A stretch of DNA of 64,000 nucleotides from Planctomycetota bacterium (GTDB lineage Bacteria > Planctomycetota > Phycisphaerae > Phycisphaerales > UBA1924). Every line of letters begins with the position of its first letter. The first letter of the stretch is position 1. The DNA lies in NCBI GenBank assembly GCA_018242605.1, contig JAFEBP010000001.1:234498-298497 (forward strand), read 5' to 3'. The notes beneath the pieces were generated by a model. The model saw only the letters and a program-made list of their open reading frames with translations. It was not told the DNA's origin and ran no database searches. Of the stretch, positions 34,859 to 43,130 are shown piece by piece. The position numbers and the translations under genes are program-made.

Positions 34859-35161
34859 ATGGCTCTCTCATTCGCGGCGTTTCAAAAACTCATCCGTGAC
34901 CGCTACTACGCCACCGATTCGGCGAGGGGAACTCCCGGCACGTTCATGTGGTTGATGGAAGAGGTCGGAGAACTCGCCACCGCGCTGCAGGACAACGCCC
35001 CGGGCAAGCAGCCAACGCCCGATCAGCGTGCCAACCTCAACGAAGAGTTCGCGGATGTGATCGCTTGGCTGACGACGCTCGCGAACATCAACGGTGTGGA
35101 TCTGGAAGGCGCCCTGGCAAAGTACACTGACGCTGATCGCGTCAAAGGTGTGAAGTCCTAG
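34859..35161 (+). CDS. MazG-like nucleotide pyrophosphohydrolase
   Basis: A 100-residue protein from ATG 34859. The characteristic metal-binding glutamates are in 'WLMEEVGELATAL' (EExxE) and 'LNEEFADVIAWLTTLAN' (ExxxD), which define the MazG/all-alpha NTP pyrophosphatase fold. The short single-domain length fits the MazG-like clade that cleaves dNTPs or NTPs to monophosphates and PPi, a house-cleaning role. The gene is monocistronic and convergent with the phosphatase gene 33 bases downstream. Confidence 0.88.
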   Translation: MALSFAAFQKLIRDRYYATDSARGTPGTFMWLMEEVGELATALQDNAPGKQPTPDQRANLNEEFADVIAWLTTLANINGVDLEGALAKYTDADRVKGVKS

Positions 35162-35194
35162 CTCCGCGAAGCACCCAGCTTCGAAGCGCAGGAC

Positions 35195-36652
35195 TTACGC
35201 ACGGCCTTGCACGGCGCGGGTGGCCCCGGCTTTTTCACGCGACGGTTCTTCCACATCCACCGCTCGCGAGATTTGGACAATCAGCGTGTCATCCAGCGGA
35301 GCGCCGCGGCGGTGGTCCGCGACGGCGCCGAGCAGCACATCCGGCCAGTTGAGCGGTGGCGCGTTGCGGGCGCTCAGGATTCGACGCAGCCCATTCAGCC
35401 CGAGCATCATGCCCTCGGGTGACGCTGCCTCGATCGCCCCGTCCGTGTAGAGGACCATCGTGTCGCCCCGGGCGAAGCGGCGGGTTTGCTGGCCGTGGGA
35501 GAACTCTGAGTCAGCCGAGGCGCCGAGCACCATCGCCGTGGATTCAAGCTCGTGCAAGGTGTTGTCAACGCCCCGGAGGAACGCGGGCGGATGACCACCG
35601 TTGGCGTACTCGACGTGGTCGCGATCAAGGTCGATTCGCATGCACAGGGCCGTTGCGTAGATGGAATGGGGAGACAGCGTGAGGTGGATATATCTGTTGA
35701 GCAGGCGAAGAACCTGGCCGGGCGCCACGAACGGCTCTTCGGCGAAGATGCGAGCCAGTTCGCCGTACAGACGATTGACCGTGAGTGCCGCGGTGATTCC
35801 GTGGCCGGTGACGTCGATGAGAACCACGCTCAAGCTGCCCAGCTGGTCGTCGCTGGGCTGAAGGCGGTGAGCGAAAAGGTAATCTCCGCCGATGAGGCCC
35901 ATCGGCTCGTAGCGGTAGGTCAACTGGATCGGACCGTCGGGAATTTCACGCGGGAAGAGAGACTCATGGATGCGGCGAGCGTCTGTGAGCTCGCGTCGTA
36001 CCGCGCCGTAGCGATGTTCAAAGAACCTGGCACGGAAAGACCGCAGACGGCTGGAGTCTTTGAGCCAGCAGATCATCACGCCGGGGCCCGCAAGCAAGGG
36101 CGCGAGCACAGCTCCGAGCAGGATCCCCGCGGCACCGGAACCGGAGAATACGGCGTTCAAGACGATCCAAAGCACGATCGGCGGCGCGGGCGGGACGAGC
36201 GACTGGCGAGGCGTCCACGGGAGAAGTATGCACGCCAATGAGTGGGTGAGCATCACACCCGCCAATCCCAGGGAGCCGCTCACTTCCAGCCGGGCGAGCA
36301 TCACGCGGATGAGTCCGTCGGCCGCGACCAGCACATAGCTGGTTCTGAGCAGTTGTGAGCCGCTGGCTTTGGTGCGACGCACCCAGAAGAAGCACCCGCC
36401 GGCGATCGCAATGTTCAGAAGACTGAGGGCGGAACCCGCGATGGCGTGACTCACGGACGGACCGACGTCCTGACCTTCGACCTTGGCGGCGGCGAATGAT
36501 GTAGCGGTACCGATTGCCCAGAAGCAGAGGCCGATACACGCCAGAAGGCCGGCGAACCAGCCGAACCTGCGGCGCAGCAGGGAGTCTGTTTCAGCCGCAA
36601 ACTCGCGGCGGAAATCCGTGGTGAACGTGGAACTGGCGGTGGGACGTCGCAC
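35195..36652 (-). CDS. SpoIIE-type PP2C-like serine phosphatase with membrane sensor
   Basis: A 485-residue protein. The frame continues far upstream, overlapping another gene, so I take GTG 36652; the start is uncertain. About six hydrophobic segments ('FGWFAGLLACIGLCFWAIG', 'ALSLLNIAIAGGCFFWV', 'LAGVMLTHSLACILLPW', 'IVLWIVLNAVFSGSGAAG' and the following stretch) form the N-terminal half. They are followed by the SpoIIE/RsbU phosphatase domain: 'GLIGGDYLFAH', 'VVLIDVTGHGITAAL', 'YANGGHPPAFLR', 'MVLYTDGAIEAAS' and 'PLDDTLIVQIS', which carry the metal-binding aspartates. These enzymes usually act on anti-anti-sigma factors. It is the last gene of the minus-strand pseudopilin run, so it may be a regulatory add-on to it. 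Confidence 0.85.
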   Translation of the reverse strand: MRRPTASSTFTTDFRREFAAETDSLLRRRFGWFAGLLACIGLCFWAIGTATSFAAAKVEGQDVGPSVSHAIAGSALSLLNIAIAGGCFFWVRRTKASGSQLLRTSYVLVAADGLIRVMLARLEVSGSLGLAGVMLTHSLACILLPWTPRQSLVPPAPPIVLWIVLNAVFSGSGAAGILLGAVLAPLLAGPGVMICWLKDSSRLRSFRARFFEHRYGAVRRELTDARRIHESLFPREIPDGPIQLTYRYEPMGLIGGDYLFAHRLQPSDDQLGSLSVVLIDVTGHGITAALTVNRLYGELARIFAEEPFVAPGQVLRLLNRYIHLTLSPHSIYATALCMRIDLDRDHVEYANGGHPPAFLRGVDNTLHELESTAMVLGASADSEFSHGQQTRRFARGDTMVLYTDGAIEAASPEGMMLGLNGLRRILSARNAPPLNWPDVLLGAVADHRRGAPLDDTLIVQISRAVDVEEPSREKAGATRAVQGRA

Positions 36653-36747
36653 GCAGCAGGACTGTAGTGGCCGCGTGCCCGACGGCGATCCTCGCCGCGG
36701 AGAGTTCTGTTCGGGTGTGTTCGCAACGCGGCGGGATGACGCCGGGC

Positions 36748-37017
36748 TTATTCGGGTTGGCGTGCTTGGTCTTTCACGCCCGGCTCGGTCGGCTTGAGCT
36801 CGGTGGGTGATTCCGCGGGGGCCCGCACGGGTGTATGCACCTGGGCCGGATCGGCGTACGCCGTGCGTGGGATGGCGGACACTACGCGCAGCTTGGTCCA
36901 GATCAGTAGCGCAAATCCGCCGGCCGCGAGGCACACGAACATCGCCGTGCCGATGCGCCGAGTCTTGGCGAGGTAGGCGTCACAGGGGACGGCCGGTTCT
37001 TGTTCAACTGAGTTCAT
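36748..37017 (-). CDS. Small single-span membrane protein, unknown
   Basis: An 89-residue protein. Its ATG overlaps the stop of the upstream pseudopilin by four bases (ATGA), so it is translated with that gene. A membrane segment 'IGTAMFVCLAAGGFALLIW' lies at about residues 22-40. A Pro/Glu-rich tail follows ('PVRAPAESPTELKPTEPGVK'), probably extracytoplasmic. No family recognised; operon position suggests a link to the pseudopilin system. Confidence 0.65.
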   Translation of the reverse strand: MNSVEQEPAVPCDAYLAKTRRIGTAMFVCLAAGGFALLIWTKLRVVSAIPRTAYADPAQVHTPVRAPAESPTELKPTEPGVKDQARQPE

Positions 37018-37547
37018 GTTCCACTGCCTTCGTCTAGCACCAGTTCCTGAACCGTGACGCGGCCGGTGAAGGCCTCGATCGTCACCCGATACCCCTGGCT
37101 GTCGGTGCGGATCAGCAGAGACTGGGTGCCGGCGGGCGTGTGCCCGCCCGCGGTGGTGACGGGCCCGCCCAGTTCATCGAAGTAAACCGCGCCGTCGCTG
37201 AGATTCAGGCTCTTGAGCTGCGCGCCTGCGAACTCGTCGCCGCCAATCTTGCGGGTGAATCCGATGCCCGGGCTGGTGTCGATCTCGCCCGCGGTGATGG
37301 GTCCCAGGATGTAGCGGCTGTTGTTGCCGTCGGCGAAGAACTTGAGCCCCTGGGGCGATTGCAGGGCCACTGAGTCGGACTGCGCCTGCGTGATGTCCGC
37401 GACGATCATTCGGACGGCTCCCTGCAAGCGCAGTGTGTTGGTCTGAGAGAACGCCGGGACCACCATGGTCGCCGCGATTCCCAGCACGGTGACGACGACA
37501 AGCAGTTCGATGAGGGTGTAGCCTCTGGACGACGCGTTGGCTCGCAC
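37014..37547 (-). CDS. GspH/FimT-like pseudopilin
   Basis: A 177-residue protein with a canonical prepilin-type leader: 'SRGYTLIELLVVVTVLG', cut after the glycine before Y-T-L-I-E, then the hydrophobic helix. The mature part has 'MIVADITQAQSDSVALQSPQ' (helix) and a beta-rich domain ending 'QGYRVTIEAFTGRVTVQE'. Minor pseudopilins of this class assemble at the tip of type II secretion or type IV pilus filaments. It lies in a run of prepilin-like genes (37014-39079). No secretion ATPase is in the window. Confidence 0.9.
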   Translation of the reverse strand: MRANASSRGYTLIELLVVVTVLGIAATMVVPAFSQTNTLRLQGAVRMIVADITQAQSDSVALQSPQGLKFFADGNNSRYILGPITAGEIDTSPGIGFTRKIGGDEFAGAQLKSLNLSDGAVYFDELGGPVTTAGGHTPAGTQSLLIRTDSQGYRVTIEAFTGRVTVQELVLDEGSGT

Positions 37548-37569
37548 GAATCCTCCGCGGTTGACCGGG

Positions 37570-37920
37570 TTACTTGGCTTCCTTGGGCAGACGCATGGGC
37601 GGCATGTCGGTCACCTTGACGGACAGGCCGCGCGACATCATCGATTCGATCTTCTCCATGCGGGAGTTGAGGCTTCGCAACTGGGCGATGATCTCCTTCC
37701 GCTGCTCAGCCGCGCTCACCCGCCCGGAGGGGTCGTCCGTCTCGATCGTGGTGCGGGTGGGTACCGGTTGCGCGTTGGCGGCGGCGATCAATCCGGACGC
37801 CGGATTGAGCAAGAAGACGGCGGCGCAAGCACCGACGACGGTGATCGCGAGCGGCGCGTATACCGCGCGGCGTTGCTTGGTGGGGACCGGTTCGGACACT
37901 GTCGGCTTGGCATTGGACAT
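37570..37920 (-). CDS. Small single-span protein with short coiled coil, unknown
   Basis: A 116-residue protein, 22 bases upstream of the GspH-like gene and clearly in the same transcript. It has a membrane segment ('LAITVVGACAAVFLLNPAS') and a C-terminal helix ('AEQRKEIIAQLRSLNSRMEK', then 'IESMMSRGLSV') that could form a coiled coil. No family recognised. Its place inside the pseudopilin operon suggests an accessory role in that system. Confidence 0.65.
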   Translation of the reverse strand: MSNAKPTVSEPVPTKQRRAVYAPLAITVVGACAAVFLLNPASGLIAAANAQPVPTRTTIETDDPSGRVSAAEQRKEIIAQLRSLNSRMEKIESMMSRGLSVKVTDMPPMRLPKEAK

Positions 37921-38107
37921 AGCGACTCCCGGCAGAGACTCTGCGTTGCCATTGCATCGACGTTCGAGGCGTGCGTCTTGAGACGACGGATCACTGAACC
38001 GGGGGAGATGTTCCGGAAAGACGCCTCAGAGCGGCGGTTACGGCACGAACGTCACGGGCCGCATCTGCGGAAAGAGCGGCGATCGCGTTGAGTGTCAGAC
38101 ACCGATA

Positions 38108-38539
38108 TCAAGGACGCGGGTAGGGCCGGTCCTCGGCGTCGTAGCTGCCCGCCCACACTCGTCCGGTAGCCGGGTCGTAGATCCATCCGTACGCCGTCTG
38201 GAAGCCGGTATCGGGCGCGGTGCCGATGATGATCCGGGCGGCGTTGGCGCCACCGATCCATTGGTTCAGGGGGGTCTGTCGCAGATACGTGTCACCCGGG
38301 TTGGCGATCTCGCCCCAGGTGCCCAGGCCGGCCGTGACCGCCGGGTATCTGTTGTTGTTGCGAACGCAGTACACGTCCATCGCGCGGCGGATCTTGATGA
38401 GCTGATCCGTGGTGGCGTTCTTCTGCGCTTCGGAGGTAGCGTTTGTGAACTGAGGGATCACCGCCGCCGCGAGGATCCCCAGGATCACGACGACGATCAG
38501 CACCTCAACGAGCGTAAAACCGTGGTGTCGGGGTCGCAT
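38108..38539 (-). CDS. Type II pseudopilin (GspG-like)
   Basis: A 143-residue protein with prepilin leader and hydrophobic helix 'HGFTLVEVLIVVVILGILAA', followed by 'VIPQFTNATSEAQKNATTDQ'. The globular end contains 'TAYGWIYDPATGRVWAG', similar to the neighbouring pilin-like protein at 38642. Processing would be after the glycine in 'GFTLVE' by a prepilin peptidase that is not in this window. It is 102 bases downstream of the other pilin gene, so they are likely co-transcribed. Confidence 0.9.
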   Translation of the reverse strand: MRPRHHGFTLVEVLIVVVILGILAAAVIPQFTNATSEAQKNATTDQLIKIRRAMDVYCVRNNNRYPAVTAGLGTWGEIANPGDTYLRQTPLNQWIGGANAARIIIGTAPDTGFQTAYGWIYDPATGRVWAGSYDAEDRPYPRP

Positions 38540-38641
38540 GGCGATGATTCACGAACTCCGCGGGGGCACGCTTCGGCGGCCGCAAAAGCAACTTTGGGCC
38601 CTGTTAAGAGCCCAAAGCCGCGAATGAATGCTGGTTCGGTA

Positions 38642-39079
38642 TCAGTCGGTGGCGGTGCCGCTGACGACGCCGGTGTCTTCCGCGAAGTAGGAGGCGTAGA
38701 GCGTGCGGTCGGTGCTGTTCCAGACCCAGGCGTACGAGGCGCTGCCCTTGGCGGTGCCGGTGACGACGCCGATCGAGGCCTTGGCGGTGTTGTCACCGGG
38801 GAAGGCGGGGTTCTGGGGGGCGGCCTTGATGTAGTTGCCGTTGATCAGATCATCCCAGGTGTTGCTGGCGAAGCTGGTGGGATAGGTGCCGTTGTTGCGG
38901 GCGTTGAACAGTTCGATCTGGTTCTGCAGGCTCTTGAGCTGGGCCTTCAGGTTGCCCGCCTGAGCATCCTGGGTCGCGTTCGTGAACTGCGGGACCACGA
39001 TGGCGGCGAGAATGCCGAGAATGACGACAACGATCAGAATTTCGACCAGGGTGAAGGCCTTACGGCTGCGATTCCTCAT
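38642..39079 (-). CDS. Type II pseudopilin (GspG-like)
   Basis: A 145-residue protein; ATG 39079 is behind a good AAGGAG site, so the upstream in-frame ATG is not used. Leader and helix read 'KAFTLVEILIVVVILGILAA', with Ala instead of Gly before the cut site. It continues 'VPQFTNATQDAQAGNLKAQL'. The C-terminal domain includes 'SYAWVWNSTDRTLYASYF'. It is the first gene of the pseudopilin run. Its leader A-F-T-L-V-E differs from the Gly rule and would need a tolerant peptidase. Confidence 0.88.
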   Translation of the reverse strand: MRNRSRKAFTLVEILIVVVILGILAAIVVPQFTNATQDAQAGNLKAQLKSLQNQIELFNARNNGTYPTSFASNTWDDLINGNYIKAAPQNPAFPGDNTAKASIGVVTGTAKGSASYAWVWNSTDRTLYASYFAEDTGVVSGTATD

Positions 39080-39491
39080 GCGAGACACTCCTTGCACACT
39101 TCCACACGTTCATCAGCGAGGGCGACTAGGTCCTCGACACACGCGAGTTGGGCCGCGTCCTTGGGACAACCTCCTCCGACTGTCCCGGGGAGCCGCGGCT
39201 GAGACAATCCATCGGGACAGACTCTCCGCGAGTTAAGAGCGTGCGGGTTGATTTGCGTGAGATCTGTGCGGACCGTGCGGGGTGTTCCGCGTGTGCGCGA
39301 TTGGCGATGCCTGAGGCCTCGTCTTATCGCCCCGCACCGTGTGAGGCATTTCGAAGACCGTGTCGCAAGACGCGACGATTGCGACCGCCTTGCGACGAGA
39401 ATCCGAAGCAAACTACCTAAGAAAACCGGCCCCGTGACGGGGCCGGTCGTGCAGAGTCATTTCAGGGCGTGCGCCGTCTGGACGGCGGTGA
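39080..39491. other. Intergenic region upstream of the pseudopilin operon
   Basis: About 410 bases. It contains the terminator of the upstream HEAT-repeat gene at 39418-39447. The promoter of the pseudopilin operon must also lie here, but I cannot point to convincing boxes. The remainder holds only shadow frames. Confidence 0.45.
39418..39447 (-). terminator. Rho-independent terminator of the HEAT-repeat gene
   Basis: Minus-strand hairpin: ACCGGCCCC (39439-39447 on the minus strand reading down) pairs with GGGGCCGGT (39425-39433) around a five-base loop, followed by TTTTCTT at 39424-39418. Confidence 0.85.
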
Positions 39492-41726
39492 TCATTTCTT
39501 CTTGATGATGAGCGGGATCAACTCGGTGTTGCCGAGATTCATCGCGCCGATCAACGCCGCGGCGGCGGTCGCCTCTTCGTCGCTTCCCTTGGCGGCCAGT
39601 TCAACCACCTTGGAGACCTGACGGGGCTCGAGCAGGTTTCCGAAACGCTTTCCGGATTCCGCTACCAGGCCGAGCATCGCCACCTTCTCAGGGCCCGACG
39701 CGGCAGTCGCGGAATCCAGCACCGCACGCTGGGCCCGTTCATTGCCCACGCGAGAGAGGATGTCGGCAACACGCATCTTGACCGGTCCCTGCGAGGCGGG
39801 CAACGCCGCGACCAAGGGAAGCAGCGCGTCGCCGGCGTTGAGCACGGGGTTGCGCGAGACGGCCAGGTCGCGAAGCGCCGAGAGAGCGCGATTGGCGTAG
39901 GCGGTCGCTTCGTCCTGAGAAATCGGCCCGCCGCTGGCGGCTTCTACAAGTTGCTTCACGGTCTCGGTGATGGCCGCTTCACCGATGCCCGCCTGGCGGA
40001 TGGCGATCGCCGCGTCGCTCGCGTAACGGCGACGCAGATCGATGTACGATTCGGCGCTGGTGAGCACGAACACCGGAGTGGCCTGTGTCTTGGCGGTGCC
40101 CTTGGCTTCCTCGATGAAGGCCGGTATCTTGTCGCCGGTCATGCCGACGCCGACCACCAGGTCAACAGCGGGCGCTTCGGCGATGGGCGCGGCCAGTTCG
40201 GTCAGGGCGCGACCCTGGGGCATCACGCTGTAGCCCATCTTGGAGAGGATGGCCCGTACGCCCTGGTAGGCCTCGGGATCACTCGTGATGATCGCCGCGG
40301 TCTGTGTCGTCGCGCCGCGGATCGTGGAGGCCAGGATCGGAACGACGCGGTCAGAACCGCTGAACGCTTCCGTAGGCGCGGCGGACGCGATGGCCAACGC
40401 CGCCTCGTACTGAACGCGGCGGTTGGGATACGTCAGAGCGGCCACCAGCGGGGAAGCCTCATTGCCGGTGGTCAGCAGGCTCTTGACACCGGCCGTGCGC
40501 TCGACGGCTGCGAGGGCGCGACGGGCGAGAGGGGTGTCACGGTTGGTCAGCGCCCGGGCGAGCACGCGCTGGGAGACGTCCGCGCCTCCGGCGACCGCGT
40601 AATACTCGGCGCTGCGACGGGCGTTGTCGCCCTTGGTCGAATAGGCGGGGTTGTCGTAGCCCGCGGGAGTATCGATTTCGCGCGACAGGTTGGAGGCGAT
40701 CCACAGTGCCAGCGTGTCCGCGTTCGCGGAACCGCCGCCGGACTCGATTGCCATGGCCCGCTCGGACAATGCCATCGCCATCGCTTCGTGGTACACGGGC
40801 GTCTTGACCGCGGTCATGACGAGCCCCGCGCCGGGTTCATAGGTCCAGAGGAGCTGGTTGTCCTCGCCCGGGAAGCTGGTCAGGTCGCTGCGTTCGGCGT
40901 AATAACCTTCGGCCAGAGCACGGTACAAGATGGCGACTTCGCCGATTCCGATGGAGCCTGCGCCCAGGTGGTCGAACGAACGCTTGCACGCCGCCTTGAC
41001 AGCGTTCGAGGTCGATGAGCCGGCCAGATCCGCGAGGTACGGGAGGCTGGTCTTGTGCGGGATTTGGCCGAGAACGTCCGCGATCATCTCCTGCTGAACG
41101 GGCGTCACCTTCATCATCGCCGTGCACAGCGGAACGACCGACTGCTGACCCAAGCCGACGATCACCCGCTTCACTGCGTTCTGGCGGACCGGGTTCGAGT
41201 TGTCGAGCATCGCCTCGAGCAACTGGGGCATGGCGTACTCGCCGGCGAAGACCAGCCGCTCTTCGGCGATCCGCTTGCCGCGCTCGGTGCTCGTGAGCAG
41301 GCCGATGTTCTTGGTGATCTCTTCGGGGTTGCGGGCCCGCTCCAACTTGCCGGTCTCGAAAGCCTTGAGCATCGACGCGGCGAGGGGCTCGAGCTTCTGG
41401 ACGCGCAGAGCCCGCTGGGCAGTCTCGATGAATCGTGACGCATCACCGGCCTCGACCATCGTGACAAACTCGGCGTTGGTGGGGTTGCGGCCCATCAACT
41501 CTTTGCCCATCGACTCGGCCAGGTCGTAGTTGGAGATGCGAGTGTAATGGATGAAGTCAGAGAGCAACGATGCGCTGTCGGGCCGCTTGTCCGCCGCGGC
41601 GGCCGGGGGCTGAGCCATCGCTGAAGTCGCGATGCAGCCGACACCCCCGACGAGGGTCATCAGCGCGGCCGCGAGGGAGACTGGAAGTGTGTGACGATGG
41701 CCGGCGGTTGATTGACTCACGATCAT
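39492..41726 (-). CDS. Secreted HEAT-like repeat protein with receiver-like domain
   Basis: A 744-residue protein. An AGGAG touches the ATG at 41726, so the in-frame GTG at 41720, six bases away, may be the real start. Signal peptide 'LPVSLAAALMTLVGGVGCIA' is followed by a mature start near 'AMAQPPAAAADK'. Most of the protein is helical HEAT/ARM-like repeat ('EYAMPQLLEAMLDNSNPVRQ', 'AVKRVIVGLGQQSVVPLCTA', 'LPYLADLAGSSTSNAVKAAC'). Residues about 475-597 fit a receiver-like fold: 'VRAILSKMGYSVMPQG', 'APAVDLVVGVGMTGDKIPAF', 'TQATPVFVLTSAESYIDL', and a final helix. The acidic pocket and phosphoacceptor are not conserved. The architecture is unusual in an exported protein; role unknown. Confidence 0.8.
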   Translation of the reverse strand: MIVSQSTAGHRHTLPVSLAAALMTLVGGVGCIATSAMAQPPAAAADKRPDSASLLSDFIHYTRISNYDLAESMGKELMGRNPTNAEFVTMVEAGDASRFIETAQRALRVQKLEPLAASMLKAFETGKLERARNPEEITKNIGLLTSTERGKRIAEERLVFAGEYAMPQLLEAMLDNSNPVRQNAVKRVIVGLGQQSVVPLCTAMMKVTPVQQEMIADVLGQIPHKTSLPYLADLAGSSTSNAVKAACKRSFDHLGAGSIGIGEVAILYRALAEGYYAERSDLTSFPGEDNQLLWTYEPGAGLVMTAVKTPVYHEAMAMALSERAMAIESGGGSANADTLALWIASNLSREIDTPAGYDNPAYSTKGDNARRSAEYYAVAGGADVSQRVLARALTNRDTPLARRALAAVERTAGVKSLLTTGNEASPLVAALTYPNRRVQYEAALAIASAAPTEAFSGSDRVVPILASTIRGATTQTAAIITSDPEAYQGVRAILSKMGYSVMPQGRALTELAAPIAEAPAVDLVVGVGMTGDKIPAFIEEAKGTAKTQATPVFVLTSAESYIDLRRRYASDAAIAIRQAGIGEAAITETVKQLVEAASGGPISQDEATAYANRALSALRDLAVSRNPVLNAGDALLPLVAALPASQGPVKMRVADILSRVGNERAQRAVLDSATAASGPEKVAMLGLVAESGKRFGNLLEPRQVSKVVELAAKGSDEEATAAAALIGAMNLGNTELIPLIIKKK

Positions 41727-42114
41727 CTCCTGAGGCGCTGAAATAACGCGACACAGCGGTCAAAACTACACCCGCCGTCCGGCCGTGCTCCGGTGGGCGG
41801 GGGGCGAGCTGTTGTCGCCTACCCCATGAACGGGCCTTCCCGAGAAGTTCAAGGGGACACTGTACCAACATCCGGCGAACGGGGTCAAGCCGATTCCTGA
41901 TTCCGACGAGGAATTCCCGGGTGGGCGTCGGGGCCACCGGACGTTCACAGACCCCGGCAAACCCGTCCCATAGTCTGATTCTGGCAGGGGTCTTTACCGC
42001 GACGCTCAACCGCCTCTTTGGAAACGCCGATCCGAGAGCCAGACAGGGGGCGGAGCGTGGGCCGTCCTGAACTTTCCGGCGGCTTGCCGCATCCCATTTG
42101 TTCGAGGAACCGAC
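41727..42114. other. Intergenic region between divergent HEAT and HTH-receiver genes
   Basis: About 390 bases. It holds the promoter above (minus strand), and presumably a promoter for 42115 that I cannot define. Otherwise it holds only shadow frames. Confidence 0.45.
41859..41888 (-). promoter_or_regulatory. Sigma70-type promoter of the HEAT-repeat gene
   Basis: On the minus strand TTGACC (5/6) at 41888-41883, an 18-base spacer and TACAGT (4/6) at 41864-41859. Transcription would begin near 41851, with a leader of about 125 bases before the coding start. Confidence 0.45.
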
Positions 42115-42693
42115 ATGCCATTCGATAAAGAAGTGCTGACCACAGGCGAGGTAGCGAAGATCTGCAACGTCGCACCGCGCACTGTGTCCAAGTGGTTCGA
42201 CTCCGGCGCCCTCAAGGGATACCGAATCCCCGGATCACGGGATCGCCGGATTCCCGCCGGCGAGTTGACCAAGTTCATGCGGGCCCACGGAATCCCGATT
42301 GAGGGCGTCAACTCCGGCCGCACGCGCGTGCTGATCGTTGACGGCGAAAAGGATGTCGTGGAGACGCTTAACCGTATTCTGACCGAGCAGACCTCTTACG
42401 AGATCCACACCGCGGTGAACTCCTTCCAGGCCGGCATGGAGTGCGAGAAGTTCAAACCGCACGTCGTGCTGCTGGACATCCACCTCGCCGACGGCGACGC
42501 CAAGGCATTTGTCGACAACCTCCGCCGCAACGAACACCTCCAGTTTTCCCGCATCGTCGCGATGAGCGGAAAACTGACGGACGGACAGTCGCAGGCACTC
42601 CGCTCACAGGGCTTCGACGGTTTCCTCAAGAAGCCATTCCAGGTTCGGCAGGTTGTGGAAGCGATCGAAGAAGTGACGCGGCTCGCGGCGTGA
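42115..42693 (+). CDS. HTH (excisionase-type) - receiver domain fusion protein
   Basis: A 192-residue protein with ribosome site GAGGA. Residues about 8-60 are a MerR/excisionase-type DNA-binding domain ('TTGEVAKICNVAPRTVSKWF', 'SGALKGYRIPGSRDRRIPAG'). Residues 69-190 are a response-regulator receiver: 'RVLIVDGEKDVVETLNRIL', phosphoacceptor Asp121 in 'VVLLDIHLADGD', 'IVAMSGKL' and Lys173 in 'FLKKPFQV'. The acidic pocket is D-G-E rather than D-D/E, so metal binding may be altered. The order HTH first, receiver second is the reverse of typical response regulators. No partner histidine kinase is adjacent. Confidence 0.88.
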   Translation: MPFDKEVLTTGEVAKICNVAPRTVSKWFDSGALKGYRIPGSRDRRIPAGELTKFMRAHGIPIEGVNSGRTRVLIVDGEKDVVETLNRILTEQTSYEIHTAVNSFQAGMECEKFKPHVVLLDIHLADGDAKAFVDNLRRNEHLQFSRIVAMSGKLTDGQSQALRSQGFDGFLKKPFQVRQVVEAIEEVTRLAA

Positions 42694-42721
42694 CACCCTC
42701 GCTGATTCCTTCAGTCAATAT

Positions 42722-42754
42722 CGCCCCGCTTGCAAGAACGAAGCGGGGCGTTTT
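42722..42754 (+). terminator. Rho-independent terminator after the HTH-receiver gene
   Basis: CGCCCCGCTT (42722-42731) pairs with AAGCGGGGCG (42741-42750) across a nine-base loop, followed by TTTTC. It separates the regulator from the downstream RNA candidate. Confidence 0.8.
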
Positions 42755-42891
42755 CATTGCGCCTCGAACGACAGTGGCGCCGGTCGGAGATCCAGACTTG
42801 CGCTGAACGTCTCCGAGAGTAAGAAAGTCCGATAAGCACGAATCGGAGCTTTGAAACTCAGGACTCCAATGCGAAATTTCGGAAAATCCGC

Positions 42892-42920
42892 TTGGAGATT
42901 TCCACTCTCTCTGGTACCTT
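42892..42920 (+). promoter_or_regulatory. Possible promoter of the intergenic RNA
   Basis: TTGGAG at 42892-42897, exactly 17 bases, then TACCTT at 42915-42920; each box matches the sigma70 consensus at only three of six positions. The predicted start is near 42927. Confidence 0.3.
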
Positions 42921-42926
42921 CGGCGC

Positions 42927-43076
42927 ATTGAGGTGAAGACGGATCAAGCTGTCCGTTTCCGAACACGCAGAGACAACTTGGTTGGGGACGGAAAGGCCCG
43001 GGCTGGCTTAACTACGGTGCTTGGGGGGTGTTTCCCCTGGGGCGGACACTGTACTAGGCGGTCCGGTGTCCTTTTT
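42927..43076 (+). ncRNA. Candidate structured small RNA between the HTH-receiver gene and mfd
   Basis: No convincing reading frame occupies this stretch, yet it has structure. TCCGTTTCC (42952-42960) can pair with GGGGACGGA (42984-42992) over nine pairs including G-U. A small GGGG/CCCC hairpin lies near 43023-43037. A final eight-pair stem, GGACACTG (43044-43051) with CGGTGTCC (43064-43071), is followed by TTTTT, giving an intrinsic terminator. It could be a trans-acting RNA or a leader of mfd that ends early. I could not match it confidently to tmRNA, SRP RNA, RNase P, 6S RNA or a known riboswitch; there is a faint resemblance to c-di-GMP-I. Ends are approximate. Confidence 0.4.
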
Positions 43077-43130
43077 GGGAGTAGGCACTCGCCGTCCTCA
43101 TAGGTGTCCGACGTTCTACGCTAGCTGTGA

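Noticed and set aside
42927..43076. c-di-GMP-I riboswitch
   Set aside because: Only partial similarity; the conserved closing segment is missing, so the region is reported as an unclassified RNA.
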